Shown: positions 47,852 through 58,288 of the stretch, piece by piece
Position numbering within the stretch: the first letter of the stretch is position 1
How the letters are laid out: every line of letters begins with the position of its first letter
Assembly: GCF_022374875.2 (NCBI RefSeq)
Contig: NZ_CP092427.2
Span: 3,534,001 to 3,598,000 of the forward strand
Reading direction: 5' to 3'
Length of the DNA stretch: 64,000 nt
Source: Mycolicibacterium rufum
GTDB lineage: Bacteria > Actinomycetota > Actinomycetes > Mycobacteriales > Mycobacteriaceae
Position numbers and translations under genes: made by a program
The notes under the pieces: generated by a model
What the model was told of the DNA's origin: nothing
The model's database searches: none
Seen by the model: the letters and a program-made list of their open reading frames with translations, nothing else

Positions 47852-48184
47852 CTACACAGGATTGGCATGCCGGGTCTGCTGAAACCCCGTATTCACGCGT
47901 GGCGGGAACGACCGGACGGTCGGCAAACTCGGCGGTGCCGCGCTGCGCACGGCCGCCGCGGTCGCGGCCTCCCGCTCGCCGCGGCGCCGGTGCTGATCGT
48001 GGATCGCCGTGTCGAGGCCGTCGCGCACCAGGGCGTCGACGTCGCTGGCCTCGGCCTGATCGAGGAACTCGGCGACGTCGGCCGCAGAGATCGTCTGACG
48101 ACTGAGGCCGGCCTCCACCCGCTCCAAACCGAACGTCGCCAGCATCAACATCCCGGGTATCAGCGCGACGAGCAACCACGACAC
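47852..48184 (-). CDS. Small membrane protein (Rv3675-like)
   Basis: A 110-residue protein with an N-terminal membrane helix (MSWLLVALIPGMLMLATFGL) and a hydrophilic cytoplasmic remainder with an acidic helix (ISAADVAEFLDQAEASDVDAL) and a basic tail. It lies between crp and nth, the position of Rv3675, whose function is unknown. The GTG start is 117 bp from the divergent nth start; 102 bp separate its end from crp. Confidence 0.7.
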   Translation of the reverse strand: MSWLLVALIPGMLMLATFGLERVEAGLSRQTISAADVAEFLDQAEASDVDALVRDGLDTAIHDQHRRRGEREAATAAAVRSAAPPSLPTVRSFPPRVNTGFQQTRHANPV

Positions 48185-48300
48185 AAGTCGGAAGTAAACA
48201 CGGCCAAGGTCTCGGCGGGATCACGAAAAGCCCTCGTTAAGGACCGATCCGCGGCCCGGCGCGTCGCCGACGTGTCCGAGGTGCTCAGTACGCTGGCCTG

Positions 48301-49053
48301 GTGACCGTGACGCAGCGGACCGGCAAATGGGACAAAGAGACCCACCTGGGTCTCGTCCGGCGCGCCCGCAGGATGAATCGCACTCTGGCTCAGGCGTTTC
48401 CGCATGTGTACTGCGAACTGGACTTCACCAACCCGCTCGAGCTGACGGTGGCCACCATCCTGTCCGCCCAGAGCACGGACAAACGGGTCAACCTGACCAC
48501 TCCCGCGCTGTTCGTGCGGTACCGCACGGCCGCGGACTATGCCGGCGCCGATCGGGCCGAACTCGAGGAGCTGATCCGGCCCACCGGGTTCTTCCGGAAC
48601 AAGGCCAACTCGCTGATCCGGCTGGGCCAGGAACTCGTCGAGCGGTTCGACGGGCAGGTGCCGGCCACCCTCGACGAGTTGGTGACGTTGCCCGGGGTGG
48701 GCCGTAAGACGGCCAACGTCATCCTCGGCAACGCCTTCGACATCCCCGGCATCACGGTGGACACCCATTTCGGCAGGCTGGTCCGCCGGTGGCGGTGGAC
48801 CGCCGAGGAAGACCCGGTCAAAGTCGAACACGCGATCGGCGCGCTCATCGAGCGCAGCGAGTGGACGCTGCTCAGCCACCGGGTGATCTTCCACGGCCGC
48901 CGGGTGTGCCACGCCCGCAAGCCGGCCTGCGGCGTCTGCGTGCTCGCCAAGGACTGCCCGTCCTACGGCACCGGGCCCACGGATCCGCTGGTGGCGGCGC
49001 CGCTGGTCAAGGGTCCGGAGACCGAGCACCTGCTGGCGCTCGCCGGGCTGTAG
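48301..49053 (+). CDS. nth: Endonuclease III (base-excision repair)
   Basis: A 250-residue DNA glycosylase/AP lyase for oxidised pyrimidines. The helix-hairpin-helix [17 protein letters not shown] holds the catalytic Lys (about 137) and TVDTHFGRL the catalytic Asp (about 155). Four cysteines, Cys203, 210, 213 and 219 (C-x6-C-x2-C-x5-C), ligate a [4Fe-4S] cluster. The GTG start agrees with the usual length plus a short N-terminal extension. It heads a run with a thioredoxin-like protein (7 bp gap), a NUDIX hydrolase and MarP. Confidence 0.95.
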   Translation: MTVTQRTGKWDKETHLGLVRRARRMNRTLAQAFPHVYCELDFTNPLELTVATILSAQSTDKRVNLTTPALFVRYRTAADYAGADRAELEELIRPTGFFRNKANSLIRLGQELVERFDGQVPATLDELVTLPGVGRKTANVILGNAFDIPGITVDTHFGRLVRRWRWTAEEDPVKVEHAIGALIERSEWTLLSHRVIFHGRRVCHARKPACGVCVLAKDCPSYGTGPTDPLVAAPLVKGPETEHLLALAGL

Positions 49054-49060
49054 GGCGCCG

Positions 49061-49714
49061 ATGAGCGTCTCGGCACGCTGGAGCGTCGTCGCGCTGGTCG
49101 TCCTCATCGCGGTCGGGGTGGCGCTGTTCGCCGAATTGGGGGATGACAGCGCGGGTCCTGCCGGTTCCGCCGTGCCCGGCGCGGTGTCCGCCCGCGACAA
49201 GCGCGACGCCGACACCGCCGCCGCGCTGGGTCCCCCGCGGGCGAAAGCCGACCTCGCGCCCTGCCCCGGGCCGGGCACCGGGCCCGGCCCGGAGGCCCTG
49301 CGCGGCATCGTGGTCGAGTGCGCCGGGGACGGAACGCCCGTCGACGTGGCACAGGCCGTCGCGGGACGGCCCACGGTGCTGAACCTCTGGGCCTACTGGT
49401 GCGGTCCCTGCGCCGACGAACTGCCCGCCATGGCCGAATACCAGCGCCGTGTGGGCCCCGGCGTCACGGTCCTGACGGTGCACCAGGACGAGAACGAGAC
49501 CGCGGCGTTGCTCCGGCTCGCCGAACTCGGGGTGCATTTGCCGACGCTGCAGGACGGGCGCCGCCGCATCGCCGCTGCGCTGCAGGTCCCCAACGTGATG
49601 CCGGCGACGGTGGTGCTGCGCGCGGACGGTAGCGTGGCCGAGATCCTGCCCCGGTCCTTTGCGACCGCCGACGAGATCGCCGCCGCGGTCGACCCGAAGA
49701 TTGGAGTGAGGTGA
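49061..49714 (+). CDS. Membrane-anchored thioredoxin-like (TlpA-type) protein
   Basis: A 217-residue protein. An N-terminal signal anchor (WSVVALVVLIAVGVALFAEL, about 7-26) and a linker lead to an extracytoplasmic thioredoxin fold with active site WCGPC (about 111-115) and cis-Pro in NVMPATVVLR. It probably keeps secreted proteins reduced or supports cytochrome and disulfide chemistry (position of Rv3673c). It overlaps the NUDIX start by 4 bp, in the nth-marP operon. Mature-domain cysteines outside the active site (APCPG, VVECAG) could form an additional disulfide. Confidence 0.88.
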   Translation: MSVSARWSVVALVVLIAVGVALFAELGDDSAGPAGSAVPGAVSARDKRDADTAAALGPPRAKADLAPCPGPGTGPGPEALRGIVVECAGDGTPVDVAQAVAGRPTVLNLWAYWCGPCADELPAMAEYQRRVGPGVTVLTVHQDENETAALLRLAELGVHLPTLQDGRRRIAAALQVPNVMPATVVLRADGSVAEILPRSFATADEIAAAVDPKIGVR

Positions 49715-50493
49715 ACTGGGACAGCAGGGACGGTGAGTTGACCCCCGGCGCGGCGCCGCCCTGGCTCACCCCGCTCGTCACCCAGCCCGACGCGGTCAAG
49801 AACGCCTACCGCCGCCGGGTGCCCGCCGAGGTGCTCGCCGCACTCACCGCCGCCAACGCGACCGCCGCCGTCACCGGTACGCGCCGCGACGCGGCCGTGC
49901 TGGTGCTGTTCTCCGGGCCCGAGGACGGAACGCCGGGCGTGCTGCCCGACGACGCCGATCTGCTCGTCACGGTGCGCGCGTCGACGCTGCGCCACCACGC
50001 CGGCCAGGCCGCGTTCCCCGGTGGGGCCGCCGATCCCGGTGACCAGAGCCCGGTGCACACCGCGCTGCGGGAGGCCACCGAGGAGACCGGGCTGGAAGCC
50101 GGCAGGCTGCGTCCGCTCGCCACGCTGGAGAAGATGTTCATCCCGCCGTCGGGGTTCCACGTGGTGCCCGTCCTGGCGCACTCCAGCGACCCCGGTCCCG
50201 TCGCGGTCGTCGACGAGTCCGAGACCGCGCTGGTCGCCCGCGTCCCGGTGCGCGCGTTCGTGAACCCGGCCAACCGGATCATGGTGTATCGCAAGGAGAA
50301 CACCCGCCGCACGGCCGGACCGGCCTTCCTGCTCAACCAGATGGTGGTGTGGGGTTTCACCGGTCAGGTGATCGCGGCGATGCTCGACGTCGCCGGTTGG
50401 GCGGTGCCGTGGGACACCGACGCCGTGTACGAACTCGGCGATGCAATGGCGCGACTCGACGCCGAGGACAGCTACGGTGAGGTCCAACGATGA
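49711..50493 (+). CDS. NUDIX hydrolase (CoA pyrophosphatase-like)
   Basis: A 260-residue NUDIX protein. The box GGAADPGDQSPVHTALREATEETGLEAG fits GX5EX7REUXEEXGU apart from the first acidic position, and the upstream HHAGQAAFPGG matches the CoA/ADP-ribose pyrophosphatase (UPF0035/YeaB-type) signature (about 92-103). It probably hydrolyses CoA or related dinucleotides. The GTG overlaps the thioredoxin-like stop and its own end overlaps the marP start by 4 bp, so translation is coupled along this operon (position of Rv3672c). Confidence 0.88.
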   Translation: MNWDSRDGELTPGAAPPWLTPLVTQPDAVKNAYRRRVPAEVLAALTAANATAAVTGTRRDAAVLVLFSGPEDGTPGVLPDDADLLVTVRASTLRHHAGQAAFPGGAADPGDQSPVHTALREATEETGLEAGRLRPLATLEKMFIPPSGFHVVPVLAHSSDPGPVAVVDESETALVARVPVRAFVNPANRIMVYRKENTRRTAGPAFLLNQMVVWGFTGQVIAAMLDVAGWAVPWDTDAVYELGDAMARLDAEDSYGEVQR

Positions 50494-51680
50494 CATCGTC
50501 ACAGTGGCTGGACATAGCCGTACTCGCCGTAGCGCTCATCGCCGCCATCTCGGGCTGGCGATCCGGGGCGCCGGGTTCCGTGCTGGCCCTGGTCGGGGTG
50601 GTGCTGGGCGCGGTCGCCGGGGTGCTGCTGGCCCCGCACGTGGTCAACCACATCGACGGGCCGCGCACCAAGCTGTTCGTCACCTTGTTCCTGATCCTCG
50701 CGCTGGTGGTGATCGGCGAGATCGCCGGTGTGGTGCTCGGCCGCGCCGTACGCGGCGCGATCCGCAACCCGACGCTGCGCGTCGTGGACTCGGTGATCGG
50801 CGTCGCCGTGCAGTTGGTGCTCGTCCTGACCGCGGCGTGGCTGCTCGGCACCGCGCTGGTGTCCTCGCCGCAGCCGAATCTGGCCGCGGCCGTGCAGGGT
50901 TCCAAGGTGATCGCCGAGGTCGACTCGGTGGCGCCGAACTGGCTGCGCACCGTGCCGGGCCGGCTGTCCGGGCTGTGGGACACCTCCGGACTGCACGACG
51001 TGCTGAAGGACTTCGGCCCGACGCCGGTCGCCGCGGTCGACGCGCCCGACGCGTCACTGGCCACCTCCGCGGTGGTGGGCACGACCCGCTCGAGTGTGGT
51101 GAAGGTGCGCGGCGTCGCGCAGAGCTGCCAGAAGGTGCTCGAGGGCAGCGGTTTCGTCGTGGCCCCCAACCGGGTGATGTCCAACGCGCACGTCGTCGCC
51201 GGGTCGGAGAGCGTCACCGTCGAGGTCGACGGCAAGACCTACGACGCCGGGGTGGTGTCCTACGACCCCAACGCCGACATCTCGATCCTCGACGTGCCGA
51301 ACCTGCCGTCGGCACCGCTGCAGTTCGCCGACGCGCCTGCCCCAAGCGGCACCGACGGCATCGTGATGGGCTACCCGGGCGGCGGCGACTTCACCGCGAC
51401 GCCCGCGCGGGTGCGTGAGGTCATCGAGCTCAACGGACCCGACATCTACCGCAGCACCACGGTGACCCGCGAGGTGTACACGATCCGGGGCACCGTGAAG
51501 CAGGGCAACTCCGGCGGCCCGATGATCAACCGTTCCGGCAAGGTGCTCGGGGTGGTGTTCGGGGCGGCCGTCGACGATGTCGACACCGGGTTCGTGCTCA
51601 CCGCCGAGGAGGTGTCGCGCCAGATGGCCAAGGTCGGCAACATCGAGCGGGTGCCGACGGGGACCTGCATCAGCGGATAG
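50490..51680 (+). CDS. marP: Membrane serine protease MarP
   Basis: A 396-residue acid-resistance protease. Four N-terminal membrane helices (about 5-25, 28-50, 58-80, 100-125) of colicin V production-like type lead to a chymotrypsin-like periplasmic domain with triad His234 (SNAHVVAG), Asp263 (NADISILD) and Ser341 (KQGNSGGP). These lie within two residues of the M. tuberculosis MarP triad. Two cysteines (near 220 and 394) likely form the disulfide known in MarP. The stop codon is embedded in the first copy of a 61 bp tandem repeat. Confidence 0.95.
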   Translation: MTSSQWLDIAVLAVALIAAISGWRSGAPGSVLALVGVVLGAVAGVLLAPHVVNHIDGPRTKLFVTLFLILALVVIGEIAGVVLGRAVRGAIRNPTLRVVDSVIGVAVQLVLVLTAAWLLGTALVSSPQPNLAAAVQGSKVIAEVDSVAPNWLRTVPGRLSGLWDTSGLHDVLKDFGPTPVAAVDAPDASLATSAVVGTTRSSVVKVRGVAQSCQKVLEGSGFVVAPNRVMSNAHVVAGSESVTVEVDGKTYDAGVVSYDPNADISILDVPNLPSAPLQFADAPAPSGTDGIVMGYPGGGDFTATPARVREVIELNGPDIYRSTTVTREVYTIRGTVKQGNSGGPMINRSGKVLGVVFGAAVDDVDTGFVLTAEEVSRQMAKVGNIERVPTGTCISG

Positions 51681-51798
51681 CCGGGCGACGATCAAGCGGC
51701 GAGGGACGAGCCGCGTTGAGGAGCTCGGCAGTCAGGGATAGCCGGGCGACGATCAAGCGGCGAGGGACGAGCCGCGTTGAGGAGCTCGGCAGTCAGGG
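51676..51798. repeat. 61 bp tandem duplication between marP and ephE
   Basis: Two essentially identical copies of a 61 bp unit lie head to tail (first from 51676, second from 51737); identity continues to about 51800 and then decays after a further partial match (CGCCGGG). The marP TAG is at the very start of copy one. Each unit has a GCGGC...GCCGC inverted pair. No reading frame runs meaningfully through it. It lies at a convergent junction, so it might double a terminator. Confidence 0.9.
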
Positions 51799-51808
51799 AT
51801 CGCCGGGC

Positions 51809-52768
51809 TCAGCCGTAGACCTGGCCCAGGAAGCGGGTCAGCTGCTCGTTCACCGGGCCCGGGGCCTCTTCGTGGCCGAAATGCCCTGCGCCGGTGACGG
51901 AGACGTAGCGACCGTGCGGCGCGTAGTGCTGGGTCCGGACCACCGGGTCGGCCAGCACATAGGGGTCGGCGTCGCCGCGCAGGTGCAGCACCGGCACCGA
52001 GATCGGCCGCTTCATCGACCGCATGAAACGGCGCCCCTCACCGCGCAGCTGGCTGCGCACCGCCCACCGCTGGTACTCCAGCGCCGAGTGCGCCGCCGAC
52101 GGGATCTGGATGGCGCGCCGCATGTGCCCCATTGTTTCCGAAAAGTCCTCTGTTGCTTGCCATGTCGCGCTGGAACGGCTGCGCACGATGCGCTCCAGCT
52201 CGGCGGCGTCGTGTCGGGTGAGGCTGTGTTCGGGCCACGTCGGCATCTGGTAGCGCAGCATCCACGGCAGCAGCGCGCGGCCCTGGTCGCGCCGCCTCAG
52301 CGTCGATGCCCGCAGTGCGGCCGGATGCGGCGAGCTGACCGCGGCGATCGCGGTGACCACTCGGGGGTGCAGCACCGCGGTGGCCCAGCAGACCAGTCCG
52401 CCGTCGGCGTGACCGACCAGCGTCGCGGAGTTGTGGCCCAACGCGCGCACCAGGCCCGCGGTGTCCCCGGCCAGCGTCCAGCCGTCGTAGCCGCGCGGCG
52501 GTTTGTCGCTGCCACCGTAGCCACGCAGATCCACCGCGACGACGCGCGCACCGGACAGGCCGCGCAACTGATGACGCCACGACCACCAGAACGAACCGAA
52601 GCCGTGCAACAGGATGACCAGCGGCCGGTCCGTCAGCGGCCGCGACTGATCGTCGGCACGCGCTTCCCGTTCGGCCTCGACGACGTGGAAGCGAATGCCG
52701 TTGGCGTGCACATCGAGATGCCGCCACGGTCCGTCGATGCGCACCACCGACGGATCGGGTTTGCCCAC
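51809..52768 (-). CDS. ephE: Alpha/beta hydrolase, epoxide hydrolase EphE-like
   Basis: A 319-residue alpha/beta hydrolase. The oxyanion motif LLHGFGSFWWSW (about 53-64) is followed by DLRGYGGSDKPPRGYDG, and the nucleophile elbow is GHADGG with Asp (about 118) as in epoxide hydrolases. The catalytic His is in GAGHFGHEEAPG (about 292) and the acid in LRGDADPYV. The GTG start overlaps the stop of the preceding membrane protein gene. It takes the position of Rv3670 (ephE); the physiological epoxide is unknown. Confidence 0.87.
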   Translation of the reverse strand: MGKPDPSVVRIDGPWRHLDVHANGIRFHVVEAEREARADDQSRPLTDRPLVILLHGFGSFWWSWRHQLRGLSGARVVAVDLRGYGGSDKPPRGYDGWTLAGDTAGLVRALGHNSATLVGHADGGLVCWATAVLHPRVVTAIAAVSSPHPAALRASTLRRRDQGRALLPWMLRYQMPTWPEHSLTRHDAAELERIVRSRSSATWQATEDFSETMGHMRRAIQIPSAAHSALEYQRWAVRSQLRGEGRRFMRSMKRPISVPVLHLRGDADPYVLADPVVRTQHYAPHGRYVSVTGAGHFGHEEAPGPVNEQLTRFLGQVYG

Positions 52769-53274
52769 TACCAGCCGGAGGGATCGGCGGGCGCCGCCTG
52801 CTTACCGTCCGTCGTGGCGACAGCCTTCTTGTCCGCGCCCGACGTGAACGCCTCGGGGATCTCCTTGACCGACTCGATGGTCTTCTGCGGTCCGCGGATC
52901 CGGCGCACCTTGAGGTAACCCAGCAGCCCCAGCGCCGCCGTCACCACCACCATGATCCCGAAGACGATCAGGAAGGCCGCCCAGCGCCACAACCAGTTGT
53001 CGAGCAGCTCGGCGAGGAAGAAGAAGAAGAAGAACGTCGAGTAGAACAGCACCACCAGCGCCAGGATGAAGAAGACGCTTCCGGTGAGGCCCTTCTTGAC
53101 GTCGCGGGTGATCTCCGCCTTGGCCAGTTCCACCTCGGCGCGCACCAGTGTCGACACCTGAGCGGTCGCATCCTTGACCAGATCACCGATGGACGGGTCG
53201 GGCTTCGGCGCGTGCGGATCCACCAGCGGTATCGATGTCACCGTGGCCGGCACGCCGTTTCTGCGATCGCTCAC
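52768..53274 (-). CDS. Phage-holin-superfamily (DUF1469-like) membrane protein
   Basis: A 168-residue protein with a soluble N-terminus containing an amphipathic helix (DLVKDATAQVSTLVRAEVELAKAEI in two turns), two close membrane helices (about 66-87, very Phe-rich, and 97-118) and a charged tail. This is the actinobacterial ACC3/DUF1469 holin-like family (position of Rv3669). No lysin is nearby, so a holin role is not implied. The GTG start is 138 bp from the divergent secreted protease start. Confidence 0.82.
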   Translation of the reverse strand: MSDRRNGVPATVTSIPLVDPHAPKPDPSIGDLVKDATAQVSTLVRAEVELAKAEITRDVKKGLTGSVFFILALVVLFYSTFFFFFFLAELLDNWLWRWAAFLIVFGIMVVVTAALGLLGYLKVRRIRGPQKTIESVKEIPEAFTSGADKKAVATTDGKQAAPADPSGW

Positions 53275-53412
53275 CAGAGCTTCCCTTCCCGCATGTGTCT
53301 TTGACGCGGCTTATGTTGCCACGTGGCGGAGAACGAAACGATTCCGCAGTGACGTTAGACTGCCTTGATTGTCTGCAGGGCGGGTCGGGGCCACGTCGAT
53401 TGGGGTGAGCAG

Positions 53413-54123
53413 TTGAGGACCAGCGACCAGCCTGGTATCCGCAGCAGGGGTTTCCGCGTGATCATCGCGGCCGTGTCGGCGCTTGTGCTGCTCGGCGGTG
53501 GGGTGGCCCACGCGGCCGCGCCGGTCCCGCTCGGCGGAGGTTCCGGCCTGGTGGTCAACGGGGACACGCTGTGCACCCTCACCACGATCGGCACCGACAA
53601 CCGGGGCAATCTGATCGGCTTCACCTCGGCACACTGCGGCGGTCCAGGGGCTGTCGTGGCGGCCGAGGCCGACCAAGAGGCCGGCATCGTCGGGACGATG
53701 GTGGCCGGCAACGACGTGCTGGACTACGCGGTGATCAAGTTCGATCCGCAGAAGGTCCGGCCGGTCGACGAGGTCAACGGGTTCCGCATCGACGGTCTGG
53801 GCGCCGACCCGGTGTTCGGTCAGGTGGCCTGCAAGCTCGGCCGCACCACCGGCTATTCGTGCGGGGTGACCTGGGGTCCCGGCGAGCAGCCCGGCACGAT
53901 CGTCAACCAGGTCTGCGGGCAGCCGGGCGATTCCGGCGCTCCGGTGACCGTCGACAACAAGCTCGTCGGCATGATCCACGGGGCGTTCTCCGAGGAGCTT
54001 CCGACGTGCGTCATCAAGTACATCCCGCTGCACACGCCGGCGGTGACGATGTCGATCAACACCCAGCTCGCCGACATCGCCGCCAAGGACCGGCCCGGGA
54101 CGGGTTTCGTCCCGGTCGCCTGA
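53413..54123 (+). CDS. Secreted S1-type serine protease
   Basis: A 236-residue exported protease. A basic N-region and hydrophobic helix (GFRVIIAAVSALVLLGGGVAHA) form a signal peptide cleaved near residue 36. The triad is visible: His in GFTSAHCGGP, Asp in VLDYAVIKF and Ser in GQPGDSGAPV. Cysteines pair as expected for a streptogrisin-like fold. TTG 53413 with GGTGAG upstream is the likeliest start; TTG 53365 would add 16 unconserved residues. It takes the position of Rv3668c. It converges on acs with 15 bp between stops. Confidence 0.83.
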   Translation: MRTSDQPGIRSRGFRVIIAAVSALVLLGGGVAHAAAPVPLGGGSGLVVNGDTLCTLTTIGTDNRGNLIGFTSAHCGGPGAVVAAEADQEAGIVGTMVAGNDVLDYAVIKFDPQKVRPVDEVNGFRIDGLGADPVFGQVACKLGRTTGYSCGVTWGPGEQPGTIVNQVCGQPGDSGAPVTVDNKLVGMIHGAFSEELPTCVIKYIPLHTPAVTMSINTQLADIAAKDRPGTGFVPVA

Positions 54124-54138
54124 CCGTCTTCTCGTCGG

Positions 54139-56103
<1,965 letters not shown>

Positions 56104-56106
56104 GAC

Positions 56107-56122
56107 TGTGAGGGTAGTCACC
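56107..56122. promoter_or_regulatory. Candidate CRP-binding site upstream of acs
   Basis: TGTGA (56107-56111), GGGTAG, TCACC (56118-56122) matches the mycobacterial CRP consensus TGTGA-N6-TCACA in nine of ten specific positions. It ends 19 bp and begins 4 bp from the acs ATG, overlapping the leader. The crp gene itself lies 8 kb away in this window. Inference from consensus only. Confidence 0.6.
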
Positions 56123-56240
56123 CAACGTTGCATCGACGTTGGCAACTCACATGCGCCGCTGCGGGCGGCAGTTGGCGCGCGCCGAACGTCACGGCCTGCG
56201 CGCCCATCGGTACCCCGCACATCTACTACCGTGTGCGGGC

Positions 56241-57002
56241 GTGACCGATCCGCTCGCCCCGCTGACCGCTCTGCCCGGCGTCGCCGAGGCGGGTGACGAG
56301 GCTCGCGAGGCGCTCGGCCGGGCGCATCGGCACCGCACCAATCTGCGCGGCTGGCCGGCGACGGCCGCCGAGGCCGCGCTGCGCGCCGCGCGCGCGTCGT
56401 CGGTGCTCGACGGCGGCCCGCTGCAGTTCGCGCCGGATGGTTCCCTCGGTTCGAAGGGCACGGACAACGACCCGGTGCTCGCCGGTGCGCTGCGGGTGGC
56501 CGAGGCGCTGGAAGGCGGACAGGGCGCGCTGATCGGGGTCTGGCGCCGCGCGCCGCTGCAGGCCATCGCGCGACTGCACTCCCTGGCCGCCGCGGACCTG
56601 GTCGCCGACGACGCCCTGGGCCGGCCTCGCGGCGACGCCGACATCGGGCGCCGGCTGGAGCTGCTGGCAGATCTGGTCACCGGCGGCACGCGGGTGCCCG
56701 CGACAGTGCTGGCCGCCGTCGCACACGGCGAACTCCTGACCCTGGCGCCGTTCGGCAGCGCCGACGGTGTCGTGGCGCGCGGGGTGTCGCGGCTGATCAC
56801 CATCGCCAGCGGGCTGGATCCGCACGGACTCGGCGTCCCCGAGATGCACTGGATGCGCCGTTCGGGTGACTACACCGCCGCGGCACGGGGATTCGCGTCG
56901 GGAACGCCGAGCGGGCTGGCCGCGTGGCTGGTGCTCAGCAGCGAGGCCCTGCATGCCGGCGCCCGCGAAGCGCTGGCGATCGCGGCGGCCCAGACGTCCT
57001 GA
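56241..57002 (+). CDS. Conserved actinobacterial protein (Rv3662c-like), function unknown
   Basis: A 253-residue, Ala/Leu/Arg-rich, all-helical-looking protein without signal peptide or membrane segment. Recognisable pieces are GRAHRHRTNLRGW, APLQAIARLHSLAAADL and LLTLAPFGSADGVVARGVSRL. I recall orthologues in other mycobacteria at the same place next to the Ms1 RNA gene, often loosely labelled oxidoreductase, but no cofactor motif is visible here. The GTG start follows GTGCGGGC only weakly. It converges with the small RNA gene; 31 bp separate the stop from the RNA 3' end. Confidence 0.75.
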   Translation: MTDPLAPLTALPGVAEAGDEAREALGRAHRHRTNLRGWPATAAEAALRAARASSVLDGGPLQFAPDGSLGSKGTDNDPVLAGALRVAEALEGGQGALIGVWRRAPLQAIARLHSLAAADLVADDALGRPRGDADIGRRLELLADLVTGGTRVPATVLAAVAHGELLTLAPFGSADGVVARGVSRLITIASGLDPHGLGVPEMHWMRRSGDYTAAARGFASGTPSGLAAWLVLSSEALHAGAREALAIAAAQTS

Positions 57003-57033
57003 CCGGCCGGTCGCGGTCCCTCTGCAGCAAAGA

Positions 57034-57341
57034 AAAACGGGCGGCGTCCGAAGTAATTCGAAAAGTACTTCGGCGCGCCGCCCGCGAGCACGAGCCTCCG
57101 GTTACCATGCGTGCGTATGGGGTTGCGTGGGTGGCCTCGGCGCCTGTGCGATCCGCTTCGACTGCGGCCCCACCCAAAGGACCGTCGACGTCATCCGATC
57201 TTCGCACTTACGCAGGCCCGCAACACTTTTGCCGTTCCGCGGCATGTGCGCCGCGTGGGTTCCGGGACCCGTGCTGGGGAGCCGAGATCGGGAGATCGAG
57301 CCTTCTCTTCCGGCTCGGCCTTGGCCTCACCCGGCTTCCGT
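57034..57341 (-). ncRNA. Ms1/MTS2823-like small RNA
   Basis: No gene-like frame fits 57003-57430. On the minus strand a -35 TTGATG and -10 TACAAA with 17 bp spacing (57348-57376) predict a start near 57341. An excellent terminator follows: a stem of 9+8 bp (arms 57038-57055 and 57066-57084) and five T at 57037-57033. The product would be about 308 nt. Location (between the Rv3662c- and Rv3661-like genes), strand and length match MTS2823 of M. tuberculosis and Ms1 of M. smegmatis, an abundant stationary-phase RNA that binds sigma-free RNA polymerase. Identity is by position and signals; secondary structure was not computed. Confidence 0.78.
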
Positions 57342-57347
57342 GCTTCC

Positions 57348-57376
57348 TTTGTACTCCGTGACCACGGTCACATCAA
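57348..57376 (-). promoter_or_regulatory. Promoter of the Ms1-like RNA with embedded CRP-type site
   Basis: On the minus strand the order is TTGATG (57376-57371), 17 bp, TACAAA (57353-57348). Between them TGTGA-CCGTGG-TCACG (57372-57357) fits the CRP consensus TGTGA-N6-TCACA at nine of ten positions, overlapping the -35. A protein bound there should exclude RNA polymerase. Confidence 0.65.
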
Positions 57377-57430
57377 GGGCCAATTCCGGATTGTGACCCG
57401 AGCCCCGTCAGCAACAGCTCCGGCCCGTGC

Positions 57431-58288
57431 TCAGAACGCGAACCGGCGCAGCAGCGTGTAGGTCAGCGCGCCGGCGGCCAGCGCGCTCACCCCGACCGCA
57501 AAGCTCGTCGCGACCGCGGCGCCGGACGGCGCCGCGGGGAGCCGGTCGCGCAGGGACACCGGCTTGGAGAACGAGCGCGTCTGCCACCCGCGCGCGGCGG
57601 CTTCCTTGCGCAATGTCCGGTCTGGGTTGACCACGGTCGGGTGGCCGACGGTCTCGAGCATCGGCACATCGGTGATCGAATCGGAGTAGGCGTAGCAGTG
57701 CTCGAGGGCATACCCCTCGCGGGCGGCCAGCGCGCGGATGGCCTCGGCCTTGGCGTCGCCGTAGCAGTAGAACGCGATGTCGCCGGTGTACTTGCCGTCT
57801 TCGACGACCATCCGGGTGGCCATCGCGTGGGTCGCGCCGAGGGCGCGCGCGATCGGCCCGACGATCTCCTCGCCGGAGGCCGAGACGATCACCACGTCGC
57901 GCCCGCACAGCTTGTGGTCGGCGATCAACTCCGCGGCTTCGGCAAACACGAGCGGGTCCACGATGTCGTGCAGCGTCTCGCCGACCACCGACTTGACCTG
58001 CTCGACGTCCCAGCCGGCGCACATCGTCGTGATGTAGTTCCGCATGCGGTCCATCTGGTCGTGGTCGGCGCCCGACATCAGGAACAGGAATTGCGCGTAT
58101 GCGGACTTGAGAACCGTGCGCCGATTCATTAGCCCTTGGCTGAAGAAGGGTTTGCTGAAAGCGAAAGTGCTGGATTTTGCGATGACGGTTTTGTCGAGAT
58201 CGAAGAACGCCGCCGTGAGCACCGGGCGCTCGGCCGAGGGCAGACCGTCAGCTGCTCGGAGGCTCGTCACCGGGTCGGATGAGGTCAC
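57431..58288 (-). CDS. HAD-IB family phosphatase (SerB-like) with C-terminal membrane helix
   Basis: A 285-residue HAD phosphohydrolase. Motif I is FFDLDKTVI (about 28-36), motif II VIVSASG, motif III has GDAKAEAIRAL and motif IV YSDSITDVPML (about 199-209). The C-terminal 30 residues contain one membrane helix (AVATSFAVGVSALAAGALTYTLL), unusual for true phosphoserine phosphatase and typical of the SerB-like/CicA group (position of Rv3661). GTG 58288 is chosen; a longer frame upstream lacks conservation. It is divergent from the 6C-like RNA and lies upstream of the Ms1-like RNA on the same strand. Confidence 0.85.
   Translation of the reverse strand: MTSSDPVTSLRAADGLPSAERPVLTAAFFDLDKTVIAKSSTFAFSKPFFSQGLMNRRTVLKSAYAQFLFLMSGADHDQMDRMRNYITTMCAGWDVEQVKSVVGETLHDIVDPLVFAEAAELIADHKLCGRDVVIVSASGEEIVGPIARALGATHAMATRMVVEDGKYTGDIAFYCYGDAKAEAIRALAAREGYALEHCYAYSDSITDVPMLETVGHPTVVNPDRTLRKEAAARGWQTRSFSKPVSLRDRLPAAPSGAAVATSFAVGVSALAAGALTYTLLRRFAF

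Noticed and set aside
56935..57461. Several 90-176-codon frames over the Ms1-like region on both strands
   Set aside because: They contradict each other, lack initiation signals, and the region has a promoter, a terminator and synteny for a structured RNA.
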